This document shows positions 27,567 through 36,886 of a stretch of DNA of 64,000 bases, piece by piece. Each line of letters starts with the position of its first letter. Position 1 is the stretch's first letter. Position numbers and translations under genes: made by a program. The notes under the pieces are model-generated. The model was not told the DNA's origin. It saw nothing but the letters and a program-made list of their open reading frames with translations, and did not search any database. Origin of the DNA: Klebsiella planticola ATCC 33531 (GTDB lineage: Bacteria; Pseudomonadota; Gammaproteobacteria; Enterobacterales; Enterobacteriaceae); assembly GCF_000735435.1 (NCBI RefSeq), contig NZ_JMPP01000027.1, forward strand, positions 37,396-101,395. Direction: 5' to 3'.

Positions 27567-27583
27567 CCCCGGCGCTGCCGGGG
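27567..27583 (-). terminator. Hairpin after the ETF-QO gene
   Basis: CCCCGGC-GCT-GCCGGGG followed on the minus strand by GTTTTCT, just past the ETF-QO stop. It is a plausible terminator of the etfB-etfA-ETF-QO transcript. Confidence 0.6.
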
Positions 27584-27594
27584 CGGAAAACAGA

Positions 27595-29256
27595 TCACAT
27601 ATTCGGGTAGTTGGGGCCGCAGCCCCCTTCGGGCACCGTCCAGACGATATTCTGCAGAGGATCTTTGATGTCGCAGGTTTTACAGTGCACGCAGTTTTGC
27701 GCATTAATCTGTAATTTTGGCTTTCCGGCAAGGGTGATGATTTCATAAACGCCCGCCGGGCAATAACGCTGCGCCGGTTCAGCAAAACGCGGCAGCGTTT
27801 CTCGTACCGACAGCTCGGGGTCTTTTAACTTGAGATGGCAGGGCTGATCTTCATCGTGCGCCGTGTTCGCCAGATAGACGGAGGAGGGCTTATCAAAGCT
27901 CAGCTGGTTATCCGGTTTGGGATAGTGAATGACGGCGCTTTGTTCCGCTGTCTGCAGCTGTAAGTGATCCGCTTTGCGGTCATGCAGCGTGAACGGTAGC
28001 TTGCCTTTAAACCAGTTCTGATCGATATAGTTAAGCGCCCCGCCTGCCAGCGTACCAAAACGGTGCAGCAGCGGGCCAAAGTTACGTGACTGGCGTAGCT
28101 CTTCCCCGAGCCATGATTCATGAAACGCCTGCGCAAAATCCGCAAGGTCCCGTTTGTCATCGGGGGGTTGTCTCAGCGCCCGATAGACCGATTCCGCGGC
28201 CAGCATCCCGCTTTTCATCGCCGTGTGGCTGCCCTTAATTTTAGCGAAATTGAGCGTTCCCGCATCGCAGCCAATCAGCAGCCCGCCGGGGAAATGCATT
28301 TTGGGCAGCGCGTTGATGCCCCCTTTGGTGATGGCGCGCGCGCCGTAGGAGAGACGTTTTCCGCCGCTTAAGGTTGCACGGAATGCCGGGTGGTGTTTCA
28401 TGCGCTGAAACTCATCGAACGGGCTTAAATAAGGGTTACGGTAGTTGAGATCGACAATCAACCCGACGACCACCTGGTTATTCCCGGTGTGGTACAGAAA
28501 ACTCCCCCCCGACGCACCTTCGCTAAGCGGCCAGCCGGAAGCGTGGATGACCTCTCCGGGACGACTTTTTTCCGGCGCGATCTCCCACAGCTCTTTAATA
28601 CCCAGCGCGTAGTGCTGCGGATCCCGGCCGGCATCAAGGTGATAATTCGCGATCAGCTGTTTGCCCAGATGACCGCGGCAGCCCTCGGCGAACAGCGTAT
28701 ATTTCGCCAGCAGGTTCATACCTGGGGTAAAACCGGGTTTTTCTTCTCCCTGGGCATTGAGCCCCATATCGCCGGTGGTGATACCGGCGACGGCGCCAGC
28801 ATCGTCATACAGGATGCTGGCGGCGGCAAAACCGGGGAAGATATCTACCCCCATTGCTTCTGCCTGGCGGGCCAGCCAGCGGCAAAAATCCCCCAGGCTA
28901 ATGACGTAATTGCCCGCGTTATGCATTGGGGCAGGGATTAAAGCCGCCGGGATCTTCCACGCTTTTTCGCCATCGCGCAGCAGCAAGAGTTCATCTTGCG
29001 TCACGGGGGTGTTCAGCGGCGCGCCGAGCGACTGCCAGTCGGGAAAGAGTTCATTGAGCGCCCGGGGTTCGAACAGGGCTCCGGAAAGAATATGCGCGCC
29101 AACTTCAGCCCCTTTTTCAATCACGCAAACGCTCAGCTGACGTTGCTCCTGCTGCGCCATTTGCATCAACCGGCAGGCTGCCGATAGCCCGGCGGGCCCT
29201 CCACCGACAATGAGGACGTCAAATTCCATCGTTTCACGTTCCACCATAACCTCCAT
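27595..29256 (-). CDS. Electron-transfer flavoprotein:ubiquinone oxidoreductase
   Basis: A 553-residue full-length ETF-QO that passes electrons from ETF to the membrane quinone pool. It has an N-terminal FAD motif (VLIVGGGPAGLSAACRL), the central quinone/membrane-surface region, and a C-terminal 4Fe-4S segment with cysteines in YCPAGVYE and CVHCKTCDIKDP, so FixC and FixX are fused in one chain. E. coli instead has separate fixC/fixX and ygc genes. The start is uncertain among ATGs at 29256, 29247 and 29229. It is third in the etfB-etfA-ETF-QO operon. Confidence 0.93.
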   Translation of the reverse strand: MEVMVERETMEFDVLIVGGGPAGLSAACRLMQMAQQEQRQLSVCVIEKGAEVGAHILSGALFEPRALNELFPDWQSLGAPLNTPVTQDELLLLRDGEKAWKIPAALIPAPMHNAGNYVISLGDFCRWLARQAEAMGVDIFPGFAAASILYDDAGAVAGITTGDMGLNAQGEEKPGFTPGMNLLAKYTLFAEGCRGHLGKQLIANYHLDAGRDPQHYALGIKELWEIAPEKSRPGEVIHASGWPLSEGASGGSFLYHTGNNQVVVGLIVDLNYRNPYLSPFDEFQRMKHHPAFRATLSGGKRLSYGARAITKGGINALPKMHFPGGLLIGCDAGTLNFAKIKGSHTAMKSGMLAAESVYRALRQPPDDKRDLADFAQAFHESWLGEELRQSRNFGPLLHRFGTLAGGALNYIDQNWFKGKLPFTLHDRKADHLQLQTAEQSAVIHYPKPDNQLSFDKPSSVYLANTAHDEDQPCHLKLKDPELSVRETLPRFAEPAQRYCPAGVYEIITLAGKPKLQINAQNCVHCKTCDIKDPLQNIVWTVPEGGCGPNYPNM

Positions 29257-29280
29257 CTTCAGTTGCCTGCCCCTTGCTCA

Positions 29281-30210
29281 TCACAGTTTCGCCACCAGCT
29301 GCGGTACTATCTCAAACAGATCGCCCACCAGGCTGTAGTCGGCGATTTTGAAAATTGGCGCTTCTTCGTCACTGTTGATCGCCACGATGACTTTGGCATT
29401 GCTCATCCCGGCCAGGTGCTGAATTGCGCCGGAAATCCCCACCGCGATATACAGATCCGGCGCGACAATTTTACCGGTCTGTCCAACCTGCAGATCGTTG
29501 GCGACCATGCCGGCATCGACCGCCGCGCGCGATGCGCCGACGGCGCCGTGCAGTTTGTCGGCAAGCTGTTCGATCAGGGCAAAGTTTTCGCGGCTGCCCA
29601 GCGCACGGCCGCCGGAAACCACCACGCGGGCGGTAGCAAGCTGCGGACGATCGGATTGCGCCAGCTCTTCGTGAATAAAGCGGGATAGCGGCTGGCGATC
29701 GACGCCGGCTACCGGCTCAATCGGCGCGGCGGATTCGCTTTCTTGCGCTGCCGGGAAGCTGGAGGCGCGCAGGGTCATGACCACCTGCGGGTCGAGACTT
29801 TCGACGGTGGCGATTGCGCTGCCCGCATAAATGGGACGTTTGAAGACCCTGGGGCCGACCACCGCAATCACGTCGGAGATTTGTGCGACGTCGGCGAGGG
29901 CCGCCACGCGCGGCAGGATGTTTTTCCCGTTTGCGCTGGCGACGGCGAGCAGATGGCTGTAATCCCCGCGGAGCGAGAGCATCAGTGCGGCGACGTTTTC
30001 GGCCAGCTGATGTTTAAAGGCGCTATCGTCGGCGAGCAGCACTTTCGCCACCCCGGCAATGCGCGCCGCCTGTTCCGCCACCGGGCGGCAGTTTTCGCCC
30101 GCCACCAGCAGGGTCACCTCGCCACCCAGCTCCCGGGCGGCGCTGACCGCGTTTCTGGTTACCGCGTTGAGCTGGTTATTGTCATGTTCGACAAGGAGTA
30201 AAGTAGCCAT
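29281..30210 (-). CDS. etfA: Electron transfer flavoprotein, alpha subunit
   Basis: 309 residues, the usual EtfA size. The C-terminal FAD domain contains [28 protein letters not shown]. With EtfB it forms the soluble heterodimer that accepts electrons from acyl-CoA dehydrogenase. It begins 1 bp after the etfB stop, so the two are translationally coupled. It is closer in design to respiratory ETFs than to CaiA-partner FixB, judging by the fused ETF-QO next to it (inference). Confidence 0.93.
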   Translation of the reverse strand: MATLLLVEHDNNQLNAVTRNAVSAARELGGEVTLLVAGENCRPVAEQAARIAGVAKVLLADDSAFKHQLAENVAALMLSLRGDYSHLLAVASANGKNILPRVAALADVAQISDVIAVVGPRVFKRPIYAGSAIATVESLDPQVVMTLRASSFPAAQESESAAPIEPVAGVDRQPLSRFIHEELAQSDRPQLATARVVVSGGRALGSRENFALIEQLADKLHGAVGASRAAVDAGMVANDLQVGQTGKIVAPDLYIAVGISGAIQHLAGMSNAKVIVAINSDEEAPIFKIADYSLVGDLFEIVPQLVAKL

Positions 30211-30211
30211 A

Positions 30212-30961
30212 TCAAATCACCTTCGCTTCGTTTTTCAGCTTGTTCAACAGTTCATCCACACTCCCGACACGCACGCCGGCTTCGCGCACTGGCGGAGTTT
30301 CGACTTTTAACAAGGTCGTGTGCGGGCGTAGCTCAAGACCAAATTCCTCCACCGGCAGGATGCTGAGCGGTTTCTTTTTGGCTTTCATCATGTTGGGCAG
30401 GGAGGTATAGCGCGGCTGATTAAGGCGCAGGTCGGTGGTGACCACCGCCGGCAGCGTCAGCGACACGGTCTGCAGGCCGCCGTCAATTTCACGGGTGACC
30501 ATCGCCTGACCATGCTCAATACGCAGCTCGGCGGCAAACGTTCCCTGCGGATAACCGCACAGCGCGGCTAGCATTTGTCCGGTCTGGTTATTGTCGCCAT
30601 CGATGGACTGTTTCCCCATCAGGATTAACGACGGCTGCTCCCGTTCGACCACTTTCGCCAGCAGCTTTGCCAGGTTGAGCGGTTCGAGGGACGAAGGGGT
30701 CGCGATGAGCAATCCACGGTCGGCTCCCATCGCCAGCGCGCTGCGCAGCTGCTCCTGGGCCACTTCTTCACCGATGGTGACCACCACAATCTCGCTGGCG
30801 ATGCCGAGCTCTTTCAGGCGAATGGCTTCTTCAACCGCAATTTCACAGAACGGGTTGAGCGCCATTTTGGCGTTGGTCAGATCAACCTGGCTGCCATCGT
30901 TTCGTACGCGGATCTTAACGTTATGATCGACAACGCGTTTTACGGGGACGAGAACTTTCAT
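30212..30961 (-). CDS. etfB: Electron transfer flavoprotein, beta subunit
   Basis: 249 residues from the ATG at 30959-30961 (GAGAGGTAACG upstream), giving the classic N-terminus [19 protein letters not shown]. The AMP-binding/recognition loop region [44 protein letters not shown] is intact. It is the first gene of the ETF operon, with operator D 45 bp upstream. Confidence 0.93.
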   Translation of the reverse strand: MKVLVPVKRVVDHNVKIRVRNDGSQVDLTNAKMALNPFCEIAVEEAIRLKELGIASEIVVVTIGEEVAQEQLRSALAMGADRGLLIATPSSLEPLNLAKLLAKVVEREQPSLILMGKQSIDGDNNQTGQMLAALCGYPQGTFAAELRIEHGQAMVTREIDGGLQTVSLTLPAVVTTDLRLNQPRYTSLPNMMKAKKKPLSILPVEEFGLELRPHTTLLKVETPPVREAGVRVGSVDELLNKLKNEAKVI

Positions 30962-31005
30962 CGTTACCTCTCGGGATGTTGACATGTCTTTCTGGTCTTA
31001 AGTAA

Positions 31006-31025
31006 ATAACTATTTAGTTATTTAT
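31006..31025. promoter_or_regulatory. Shared palindromic operator, copy D
   Basis: ATAACTATTTAGTTATTTAT matches 15 of 20 consensus positions, and AATAACTA-TT-TAGTTATT is itself a perfect palindrome. It sits in the 111-bp gap between the GMC oxidoreductase stop and the etfB start, which suggests a separate ETF promoter. Confidence 0.65.
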
Positions 31026-31072
31026 TCAACCGGTTTTTGCCCATGAAAACGAACATGGGCGACAATTTGTGA

Positions 31073-32659
31073 TCAGTGCGACGCGATAATCAGATCGCTG
31101 GCTTTCTCGGCGATCATAATGGTGGGGGCATTGGTGTTGGAGCTGACCAGATCGGGCATCACCGATGAGTCCACCACGCGCAGCCCTTCAATACCGCGAA
31201 CGCGCAATTGGGTATCGACCACCGACATCTCGTCGACGCCCATTTTGCAGGTGCCCACCGGGTGATAGCAGGTGCGCGCAAACTGGCGGATGTAGTTTTC
31301 CAGATCTTTATCGCTTTGCGCCTCCTGTCCCGGCATATGCTCGCGGCGAATATAGGGCGAGAAGGCGCTTTGTTGCATGATATCGCGCATCAGCTTGCAG
31401 CCTTCGACACTCATTTTTAGATCGTAAGGATCGCTGAGATAGTTCGGGTCAATAAGCGGAGCCTCGCTGGCGTTTGCCGAGCGTAATGTTACCCGACCGC
31501 GGCTGCGCGGACGCAGGAAGTAGCTGTTAATCGTCACGCCGGAGCCGGAAGGCACCGGTTCGATACCGGCTTCCACCCCGGCGCCCGCCAGGAAGTGAAT
31601 TTGCGTATCGGGATTGACGGACTGTTTATCGGCATACCAGAACGCGCCGCCTTCGACGATGTTTGAACACACCGGCCCTTTGCGGAACAGCAGATACTCC
31701 AGCCCGGCCCACAGCATCCAGTGCGTCTTCTTGTACTTGTCATAGCTCAGCGCGTTGCCGAGCTCAAAGATCAGGTCGATACCCAGATGGTCCTGCAGGT
31801 TTTCCCCGACGCCCGGGAGATCGGCGACCACCGGAATGCCTTTTTTACTCAGCTCATCGGCGGCGCCAATGCCCGAAAGCTGCAGCAGTTTCGGAGAACC
31901 AATGGCTCCGGCGCTGACGATGACTTCACGGCTGGCATGTAGTCGTTGCGGTTTGCCATCCTGATAGATCTCTACGCCGACGGCGCGCTGGTTATCGATA
32001 AGCAGCCGGGAAATATGGCAGCCGGTCTTAATCGTGAGATTGCTCCGCTGGCGCGCGTCTTTCAGATAGCCCACCGCCGCAGAACAGCGACGGGCGTTGC
32101 GCGTGGTGGTCTGATACAGACCGCAGCCGGCCTGGGTCGCGCCGTTGAAGTCGGGATTATAGGGCAGTCCCGCCTGCTGGCAGGCTTTACTGAAGGTTTT
32201 GCTCATCAGATTGGCGCCGATTGGACTGGAGACCCCGAGCGGGCCGCCGACGCCGTGCCAGGCGTCGGAAAAGGTGTCGTTATCTTCGGATTTAATAAAA
32301 TAGCGCTGAATATCGGCAAATGACCAACCGTCGCAGCCCTTTTCCGCCGCCCAGCGGTCATAGTCCGCCGGCGTGCCGCGGGTGAACACTTCGGCGTTGA
32401 TAGAACTCCCGCCTCCCAGCACTCGCCCCTGGGCAAACAGCAGCTCACGATTGCCGAGCTGGGGCTGTGGTACCGTTTTATAACCCCAGGTCAGCGGCCC
32501 GGCGGTGAGTTTGCTAAAGCCAACCGGTAAATGGATATAGGGGTTACTGTCCTTCGGGCCGGCCTCAACCAGCAGCACTTTGCAGTCGGCGTTTTCGCTT
32601 AAGCGCGACGCAAGGACGCTGCCCGCCGAACCGCCGCCAATAATAATGTAGTCGTACAT
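31073..32659 (-). CDS. GMC-family FAD oxidoreductase (choline dehydrogenase-like)
   Basis: A 528-residue flavoprotein. The ADP-binding motif is at the N-terminus (YDYIIIGGGSAGSVLASRLSE), the GMC signature 1 region is GRVLGGGSSINAEVFTRG, and the C-terminal catalytic His is in CYHPVGTCKMG, followed by PTIMIAEKASDLI. It oxidises an alcohol or hydroxyl group, and relatives include BetA and polyol/aryl-alcohol dehydrogenases. It starts 20 bp after the ALDH gene on the same strand, so alcohol-to-aldehyde-to-acid oxidation is a natural reading. The betaine genes betB/betI/betT are not here, and choline need not be the substrate. Confidence 0.87.
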   Translation of the reverse strand: MYDYIIIGGGSAGSVLASRLSENADCKVLLVEAGPKDSNPYIHLPVGFSKLTAGPLTWGYKTVPQPQLGNRELLFAQGRVLGGGSSINAEVFTRGTPADYDRWAAEKGCDGWSFADIQRYFIKSEDNDTFSDAWHGVGGPLGVSSPIGANLMSKTFSKACQQAGLPYNPDFNGATQAGCGLYQTTTRNARRCSAAVGYLKDARQRSNLTIKTGCHISRLLIDNQRAVGVEIYQDGKPQRLHASREVIVSAGAIGSPKLLQLSGIGAADELSKKGIPVVADLPGVGENLQDHLGIDLIFELGNALSYDKYKKTHWMLWAGLEYLLFRKGPVCSNIVEGGAFWYADKQSVNPDTQIHFLAGAGVEAGIEPVPSGSGVTINSYFLRPRSRGRVTLRSANASEAPLIDPNYLSDPYDLKMSVEGCKLMRDIMQQSAFSPYIRREHMPGQEAQSDKDLENYIRQFARTCYHPVGTCKMGVDEMSVVDTQLRVRGIEGLRVVDSSVMPDLVSSNTNAPTIMIAEKASDLIIASH

Positions 32660-32679
32660 GTCTGATCCTCGCCCCAACA

Positions 32680-34197
32680 TCACTCAGCGAGCCATTTAGC
32701 GCGCTTGCCCAACTGGATATGTACGGATTTAATCTCGGTATATTCATCCAGACCATAGCTGCCGCTTTCGCGCCCGATACCGGACTGTTTAAAGCCGCCG
32801 GAAGGGAGCTCAGGGCCGCCGGCGATAGTGGTATTCACCCACAGTCTGCCCGCTTTCAGATCGCGGAAGCCCTGGACCGCTTTATCCAGATTCGACGTCC
32901 AGATGCTGGCCGCCAGCCCGTAGCAGGTGTCATTGGCAATGCCGATCGCCTCTTCATAGCTGTCGAATGGGGTGACGCAGAGCACCGGGCCGAAGATCTC
33001 TTCGCGGAAAATGGTCATTTCCGGGGTCACATCATCGAAAATGGTGGGTTCGATAAACAGCCCATTCCCGGCGGCAACCGCGTTGCCGCCGGTGAGCAGG
33101 GTGGCACCCTCATTTTTTCCCTGTTCGATATAGCCGAGCACGGTCTGGTAGTGCTTCTCAGTAATAATCGCGCCAATCTGGGTGTTTTCATTCAGCGGAT
33201 CGCCGCTGCGTACTTTCTGCGCGCGTTCAACCAGCTTCTGGCAGAAATCCTTATGGATAGAACGTTCAACCAGTAAACGACTGCCACTGACGCAGCACTG
33301 CCCGGTATTGAACAGGAAGCCAAACAGCGTACCGTCCAACGCGGCGTCAATATCGGCATCGGCAAAAACCACCTGCGGATTCTTACCACCCAGCTCCAGA
33401 CCAAGGCGTTTGATATTTTTTGCCGACGCGTGCAGCGCCATCTGGCCGACGGCGGTGGATCCGGTGAAAGAGACCATATCGATATCAGCATGTTCGGTGA
33501 TCCGTTGGCCGACGACCGAACCGCTGCCGGTGACCACGTTAAATACGCCGTCGGGCAGTCCGGCCTCTTTAAGAATGCCGGCCAGCAGCAGAGTCGTACC
33601 GGATGTGATCTCGGCGGCTTTCGCCACCAGCGTACAGCCGGCGGCCAGAATATAGGGGTAGCGTTCTGCGCCAATAAAGAAAGGGAAGTTCCACGGCGTG
33701 ATGACGCCGACGACGCCGATGGGTTCGCGCGTCACCAGGCCCAGCATGTTGTCGCCGAGATTATTAAAGCTGTCGCCATTGACGCTGCGCGCCAGGCCGG
33801 CGGCATATTCCCAGATATCGGCCGCGCCCTGGATCTCGCCGCGCGACTGGGCGACAGGCTTACCGGTTTCCAGCGTTTCCAGCAGCGCCAGTTCCGCCAG
33901 GTTCTCGCGAATGAGCTGGGCGGTTTTCAGCAATACCGCCGCACGCGCCGCGCCGCTAATGCGCGACCATTTTCCGCAATCAAAGGCGTCTCTGGCTGCC
34001 TTTACCGCCTCATCAACGTCTTCAACTGTCCCCGCCGGATAGGTGCTAACGACAATATCGTGGGCCGGGCTTTTACGGACAAAACTTTCGCTGCTGTGGC
34101 CCGTGGTCCATTTGCCATTGATGAACATCTGAAATTCACGCGCTTTTTCAGGCAGCAAAGGGTGGTTAACGTCTACAGGGTGAAATGTATTACTCAT
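32680..34197 (-). CDS. NAD(P)-dependent aldehyde dehydrogenase
   Basis: A 505-residue ALDH-superfamily enzyme. The catalytic Glu is in LELGGKNPQVV and the nucleophilic Cys in FNTGQCCVSGSR, and the NAD fold has GSTAVGQ. I start at MSNTFHPVD (34197); the in-frame start 7 codons earlier has no ribosome site. It is first in an operon with the GMC oxidoreductase. Operator E is in the gap shared with the divergent TetR gene. Confidence 0.9.
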   Translation of the reverse strand: MSNTFHPVDVNHPLLPEKAREFQMFINGKWTTGHSSESFVRKSPAHDIVVSTYPAGTVEDVDEAVKAARDAFDCGKWSRISGAARAAVLLKTAQLIRENLAELALLETLETGKPVAQSRGEIQGAADIWEYAAGLARSVNGDSFNNLGDNMLGLVTREPIGVVGVITPWNFPFFIGAERYPYILAAGCTLVAKAAEITSGTTLLLAGILKEAGLPDGVFNVVTGSGSVVGQRITEHADIDMVSFTGSTAVGQMALHASAKNIKRLGLELGGKNPQVVFADADIDAALDGTLFGFLFNTGQCCVSGSRLLVERSIHKDFCQKLVERAQKVRSGDPLNENTQIGAIITEKHYQTVLGYIEQGKNEGATLLTGGNAVAAGNGLFIEPTIFDDVTPEMTIFREEIFGPVLCVTPFDSYEEAIGIANDTCYGLAASIWTSNLDKAVQGFRDLKAGRLWVNTTIAGGPELPSGGFKQSGIGRESGSYGLDEYTEIKSVHIQLGKRAKWLAE

Positions 34198-34354
34198 CGT
34201 CCTCTTCCCATCGTTCATAGCCTTCCTTACCGGTCGGTAAGAGCCAGCGAGTGATCGTTGTCATCCTGTCCGATGCATTTTTAGATGCCGACAAGATGGG
34301 TTGGTTGTGTTTGATTTTAACTTTATGTTTTATAAGTATAATGTTGTTTATATA

Positions 34355-34372
34355 TAACTATATGGTTACATA
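34355..34372. promoter_or_regulatory. Shared palindromic operator, copy E (ALDH/tetR gap)
   Basis: TAACTATATGGTTACATA, matching the core TAACTA-n2-T-n-GTTA. It lies midway (about 158 bp each way) in the 332-bp AT-rich gap between ALDH and the TetR gene, where it could give both operon control and autoregulation. I see no other clear element in this gap. Confidence 0.6.
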
Positions 34373-34529
34373 TATTAGCATGCTGTTTTTGGATTGAATA
34401 AGGAAACGCCAGCCCTTGTAATGAAATTGTTAAGCGGCTAGCAGAAAGGAGATTAGCGAAAAATTTTTCTTGATTTCCGCCAATGAGTAAGGGTTAATCA
34501 TCAGCCAGATCCGCAACCAAAACGATGTA

Positions 34530-35174
34530 ATGACTAAATCAGCTACGGAAAAAACAGTACAGGTCCGTGACCCTGTTGCGACACAAAATCGGATCCTGAA
34601 AGCCGCGAAACGCGAGTTCGCGCAAAAGGGACTCGGCGGCGCACGCATTGACGTTGTCGCTGAAAAGGCAAAATCAAATAAGCGTATGATTTATCACTAT
34701 TTTGGTAGCAAAGAGCAGCTTTTCCAGAAAGTTGTCGAAGATTCCTACCTTGATATTCGTGCCGCGGAAAAAAAATTAAATCTCGAAAGTCTGGAACCGA
34801 AAGAAGCGGTTGAAGCGCTGGTCAGGTTTACCTGGAACTACTACCTGAAAAACCCGGAGTTTCTGACGCTGGTGAACAGCGAAAACCTGCATCGCGCCGT
34901 ACATCTGAAAAAATCGGTGGCGATCAAGTCGGCGCAGAAATCGATGGTCACCCTGATGGAAGGCATTCTGCAGCGCGGTGTGGAGCAGGGCGTTTTCCGG
35001 GCGGGCGTGGATGCGGAACAGCTGGTGATCACCATTGCGGCGGTCAACTATTATTACTTCAATAATAAATATACCGGCGCCATTCTGTTCGATCGCAATT
35101 TCATGGATGCTGATTCCCTTCAGCAGCGCCTTGATTTTAACGTCGAAACGATAATGCGGATACTGCAGCCCTGA
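34530..35174 (+). CDS. TetR-family regulator, candidate master regulator of the island
   Basis: A 214-residue TetR-type protein. The N-terminal HTH is at about residues 18-62 (QNRILKAAKREFAQKGLGGARIDVVAEKAKSNKRMIYHYFGSKEQLF), then an all-helical ligand-binding domain. It is the only DNA-binding regulator inside the 23.8-48.7 kb block, and TetR proteins bind palindromes of the size seen here, so I propose it recognises the shared operator. The effector is unknown. No convincing Shine-Dalgarno precedes the ATG, so translation may be weak. Confidence 0.87.
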   Translation: MTKSATEKTVQVRDPVATQNRILKAAKREFAQKGLGGARIDVVAEKAKSNKRMIYHYFGSKEQLFQKVVEDSYLDIRAAEKKLNLESLEPKEAVEALVRFTWNYYLKNPEFLTLVNSENLHRAVHLKKSVAIKSAQKSMVTLMEGILQRGVEQGVFRAGVDAEQLVITIAAVNYYYFNNKYTGAILFDRNFMDADSLQQRLDFNVETIMRILQP

Positions 35175-35195
35175 TATCCGCATTGCGTGATGTAT

Positions 35196-36704
35196 TCAGA
35201 GAGAAACCAGCGCGGGGCGATCGACTTTCGGGCAGAATTGCATACGCTGCAAAATATCCTGCTCGAGGTTAACCCCGCTGACAATCGCCGCCAGTTCCAC
35301 CCCTTCTTCCGTTAGCCTGAAAATGGCGCGCTCCGTGACGTACAGCACTTCCTGCCCGCGTTTTATGGCTTCCGGCCCGCTGAAAGTGATATGGCGAACC
35401 TTTTGCACCAGCTTGGGAATTTGCCCGTGAGACTCAATCTGTAAACGCTCACCCTGCTGGCACACCTGTAGGCCTTTTGCTTCGAAGGTGCCGCAGAAAA
35501 CGACCTTTTTGGCGCCGCAGGTAATATCAATAAAGCCGCCCGGTCCAACGATAGTGTCGCCGAGTTGCGAAACGTTGACGTTACCTTCAGCATCCATCTC
35601 GCCCATGCCGAGGAAGGTGATATCCAGCCCGCCGCCGCTAAACAGATCGAACTGATCGAGCGAGCTGACAATGGCCTGCGGATATTTAGCCGCGCCGAAC
35701 AGCGCGCCGTCGAGAAGCTGGCCGTTGTGAATGCCTTGTTCCACCATTTGCCAGCAGGAGTCGACCAGCGATTTGTCGGCCATGGCGGAGATCCCGCCGG
35801 GGATGCCGAATCCATAATTGACCCGCATATTCGGTTTCAGCTCCCGTACCGCCAGGCCCGAGATCAGGCGGCGAATGCCCTCTGCTGGCGCGTCGAGCGG
35901 GTGTTCATCCGGCGGGGCGACCTGTCCGGAGATGGCCGGGTCGTATTCGGCAAGATAGCTCTGCCACTGCGTCGGGCACTTAACGATATGGTCGATCATC
36001 ACACCGGGAACGGTGACCTTACGGGCCGGGACAAAGTGTTCATCCGCGGTGGATTTCACCTGGGCGATAACCATCCCGCCGTTGTTGTGTGCCGCTAAGG
36101 CGACGGCATAAGTATCCAGGTCCGCGGGCTCTTCGCTGGTGGAGATATTCGCCACGACGTCCGCCTGCGATCCGTGAATCACCGCAACATCGACTTTAAA
36201 CGGTTTGTAATGCAGCCAGGTTTTACCGTCGAGTTCAATGCGCGAAACGATATCCTCGCAGGTGATGTCATTGCATTTGCCACCGCTTATCAACGGGTCG
36301 ACAAAAGTGCCTAGCCCGACGCTGGAAATGACCCCCGGGCGCCCGGCGCCGCTTTCGCGATACAGCGTCATGATGATGCCGGTAGGTAAACAGTAGGCTT
36401 CTATCTGATTGTCGCGGGCCATTTTTTGTAGCTCGGAAGACCATGACCAGTGGCCGCCGATGATCCGTTTCACCAGCCCCGGTATAGCGAGGCGGCCAAG
36501 TCCGGATCCTTTGCCGTTTCCGATCCCTAAAGCATGAATCAGGGTGAGATTGCGCGGGTGTCCGGTTTCGCGGTAGCGCGTCGCGATGGCCGCCATGACG
36601 TAGTCAGACTCCAGCAGGCCGCCGCCGGAACCGGTGAAGGCAACGGTGGAGTTGTCTTTGATCAAAGCAACAGCTTCTTCGACGCTTTTTAGTTTGCCAT
36701 GCAT
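35196..36704 (-). CDS. Acyl-CoA:acetate CoA-transferase (fused subunits)
   Basis: A 502-residue family I CoA-transferase with alpha- and beta-type halves in one chain, as in YdiF and propionate CoA-transferase. The alpha half has AFTGSGGGLLESDYVMAAI. In the beta half, VEQGIHNGQ is where the catalytic Glu that forms the glutamyl-CoA intermediate is expected. It would activate a carboxylic acid using acetyl-CoA or similar, supplying the acyl-CoA dehydrogenase. It has a GAGG Shine-Dalgarno. Operator F is 33 bp upstream. Confidence 0.87.
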   Translation of the reverse strand: MHGKLKSVEEAVALIKDNSTVAFTGSGGGLLESDYVMAAIATRYRETGHPRNLTLIHALGIGNGKGSGLGRLAIPGLVKRIIGGHWSWSSELQKMARDNQIEAYCLPTGIIMTLYRESGAGRPGVISSVGLGTFVDPLISGGKCNDITCEDIVSRIELDGKTWLHYKPFKVDVAVIHGSQADVVANISTSEEPADLDTYAVALAAHNNGGMVIAQVKSTADEHFVPARKVTVPGVMIDHIVKCPTQWQSYLAEYDPAISGQVAPPDEHPLDAPAEGIRRLISGLAVRELKPNMRVNYGFGIPGGISAMADKSLVDSCWQMVEQGIHNGQLLDGALFGAAKYPQAIVSSLDQFDLFSGGGLDITFLGMGEMDAEGNVNVSQLGDTIVGPGGFIDITCGAKKVVFCGTFEAKGLQVCQQGERLQIESHGQIPKLVQKVRHITFSGPEAIKRGQEVLYVTERAIFRLTEEGVELAAIVSGVNLEQDILQRMQFCPKVDRPALVSL

Positions 36705-36736
36705 GCTCGTTATCCTCGTTGAACTCAGTACAAAAT

Positions 36737-36754
36737 AAACTAACTAGTTAGTTA
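36737..36754. promoter_or_regulatory. Shared palindromic operator, copy F (perfect)
   Basis: Contains AACTAACTAGTTAGTT (36738-36753), a perfect 16-bp palindrome and the best copy of the shared operator, immediately upstream of the CoA-transferase. Confidence 0.8.
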
Positions 36755-36838
36755 CAATTGCAGAAAGTAAAAGCCGGATCAACGTCATTAATGCCGCTTT
36801 GTTATCCAGGTAACATTTTCACAACATTCGTTTTGATA

Positions 36839-36856
36839 TAACTATCTTGTTAGTTA
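36839..36856. promoter_or_regulatory. Shared palindromic operator, copy G
   Basis: TAACTATCTTGTTAGTTA, 30 bp upstream of the aldo/keto reductase start. It shares the divergent gap with copy F, one site per promoter. Confidence 0.75.
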
Positions 36857-36886
36857 ATTAAACCATCAGCCTGCAGGAGTACAGAC

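Noticed and set aside
31073..34197. betA-betB choline-to-betaine pathway
   Set aside because: GMC and ALDH proteins are only family-level matches; betI and betT are missing, and the shared operator ties the pair to the sugar/acyl island instead.
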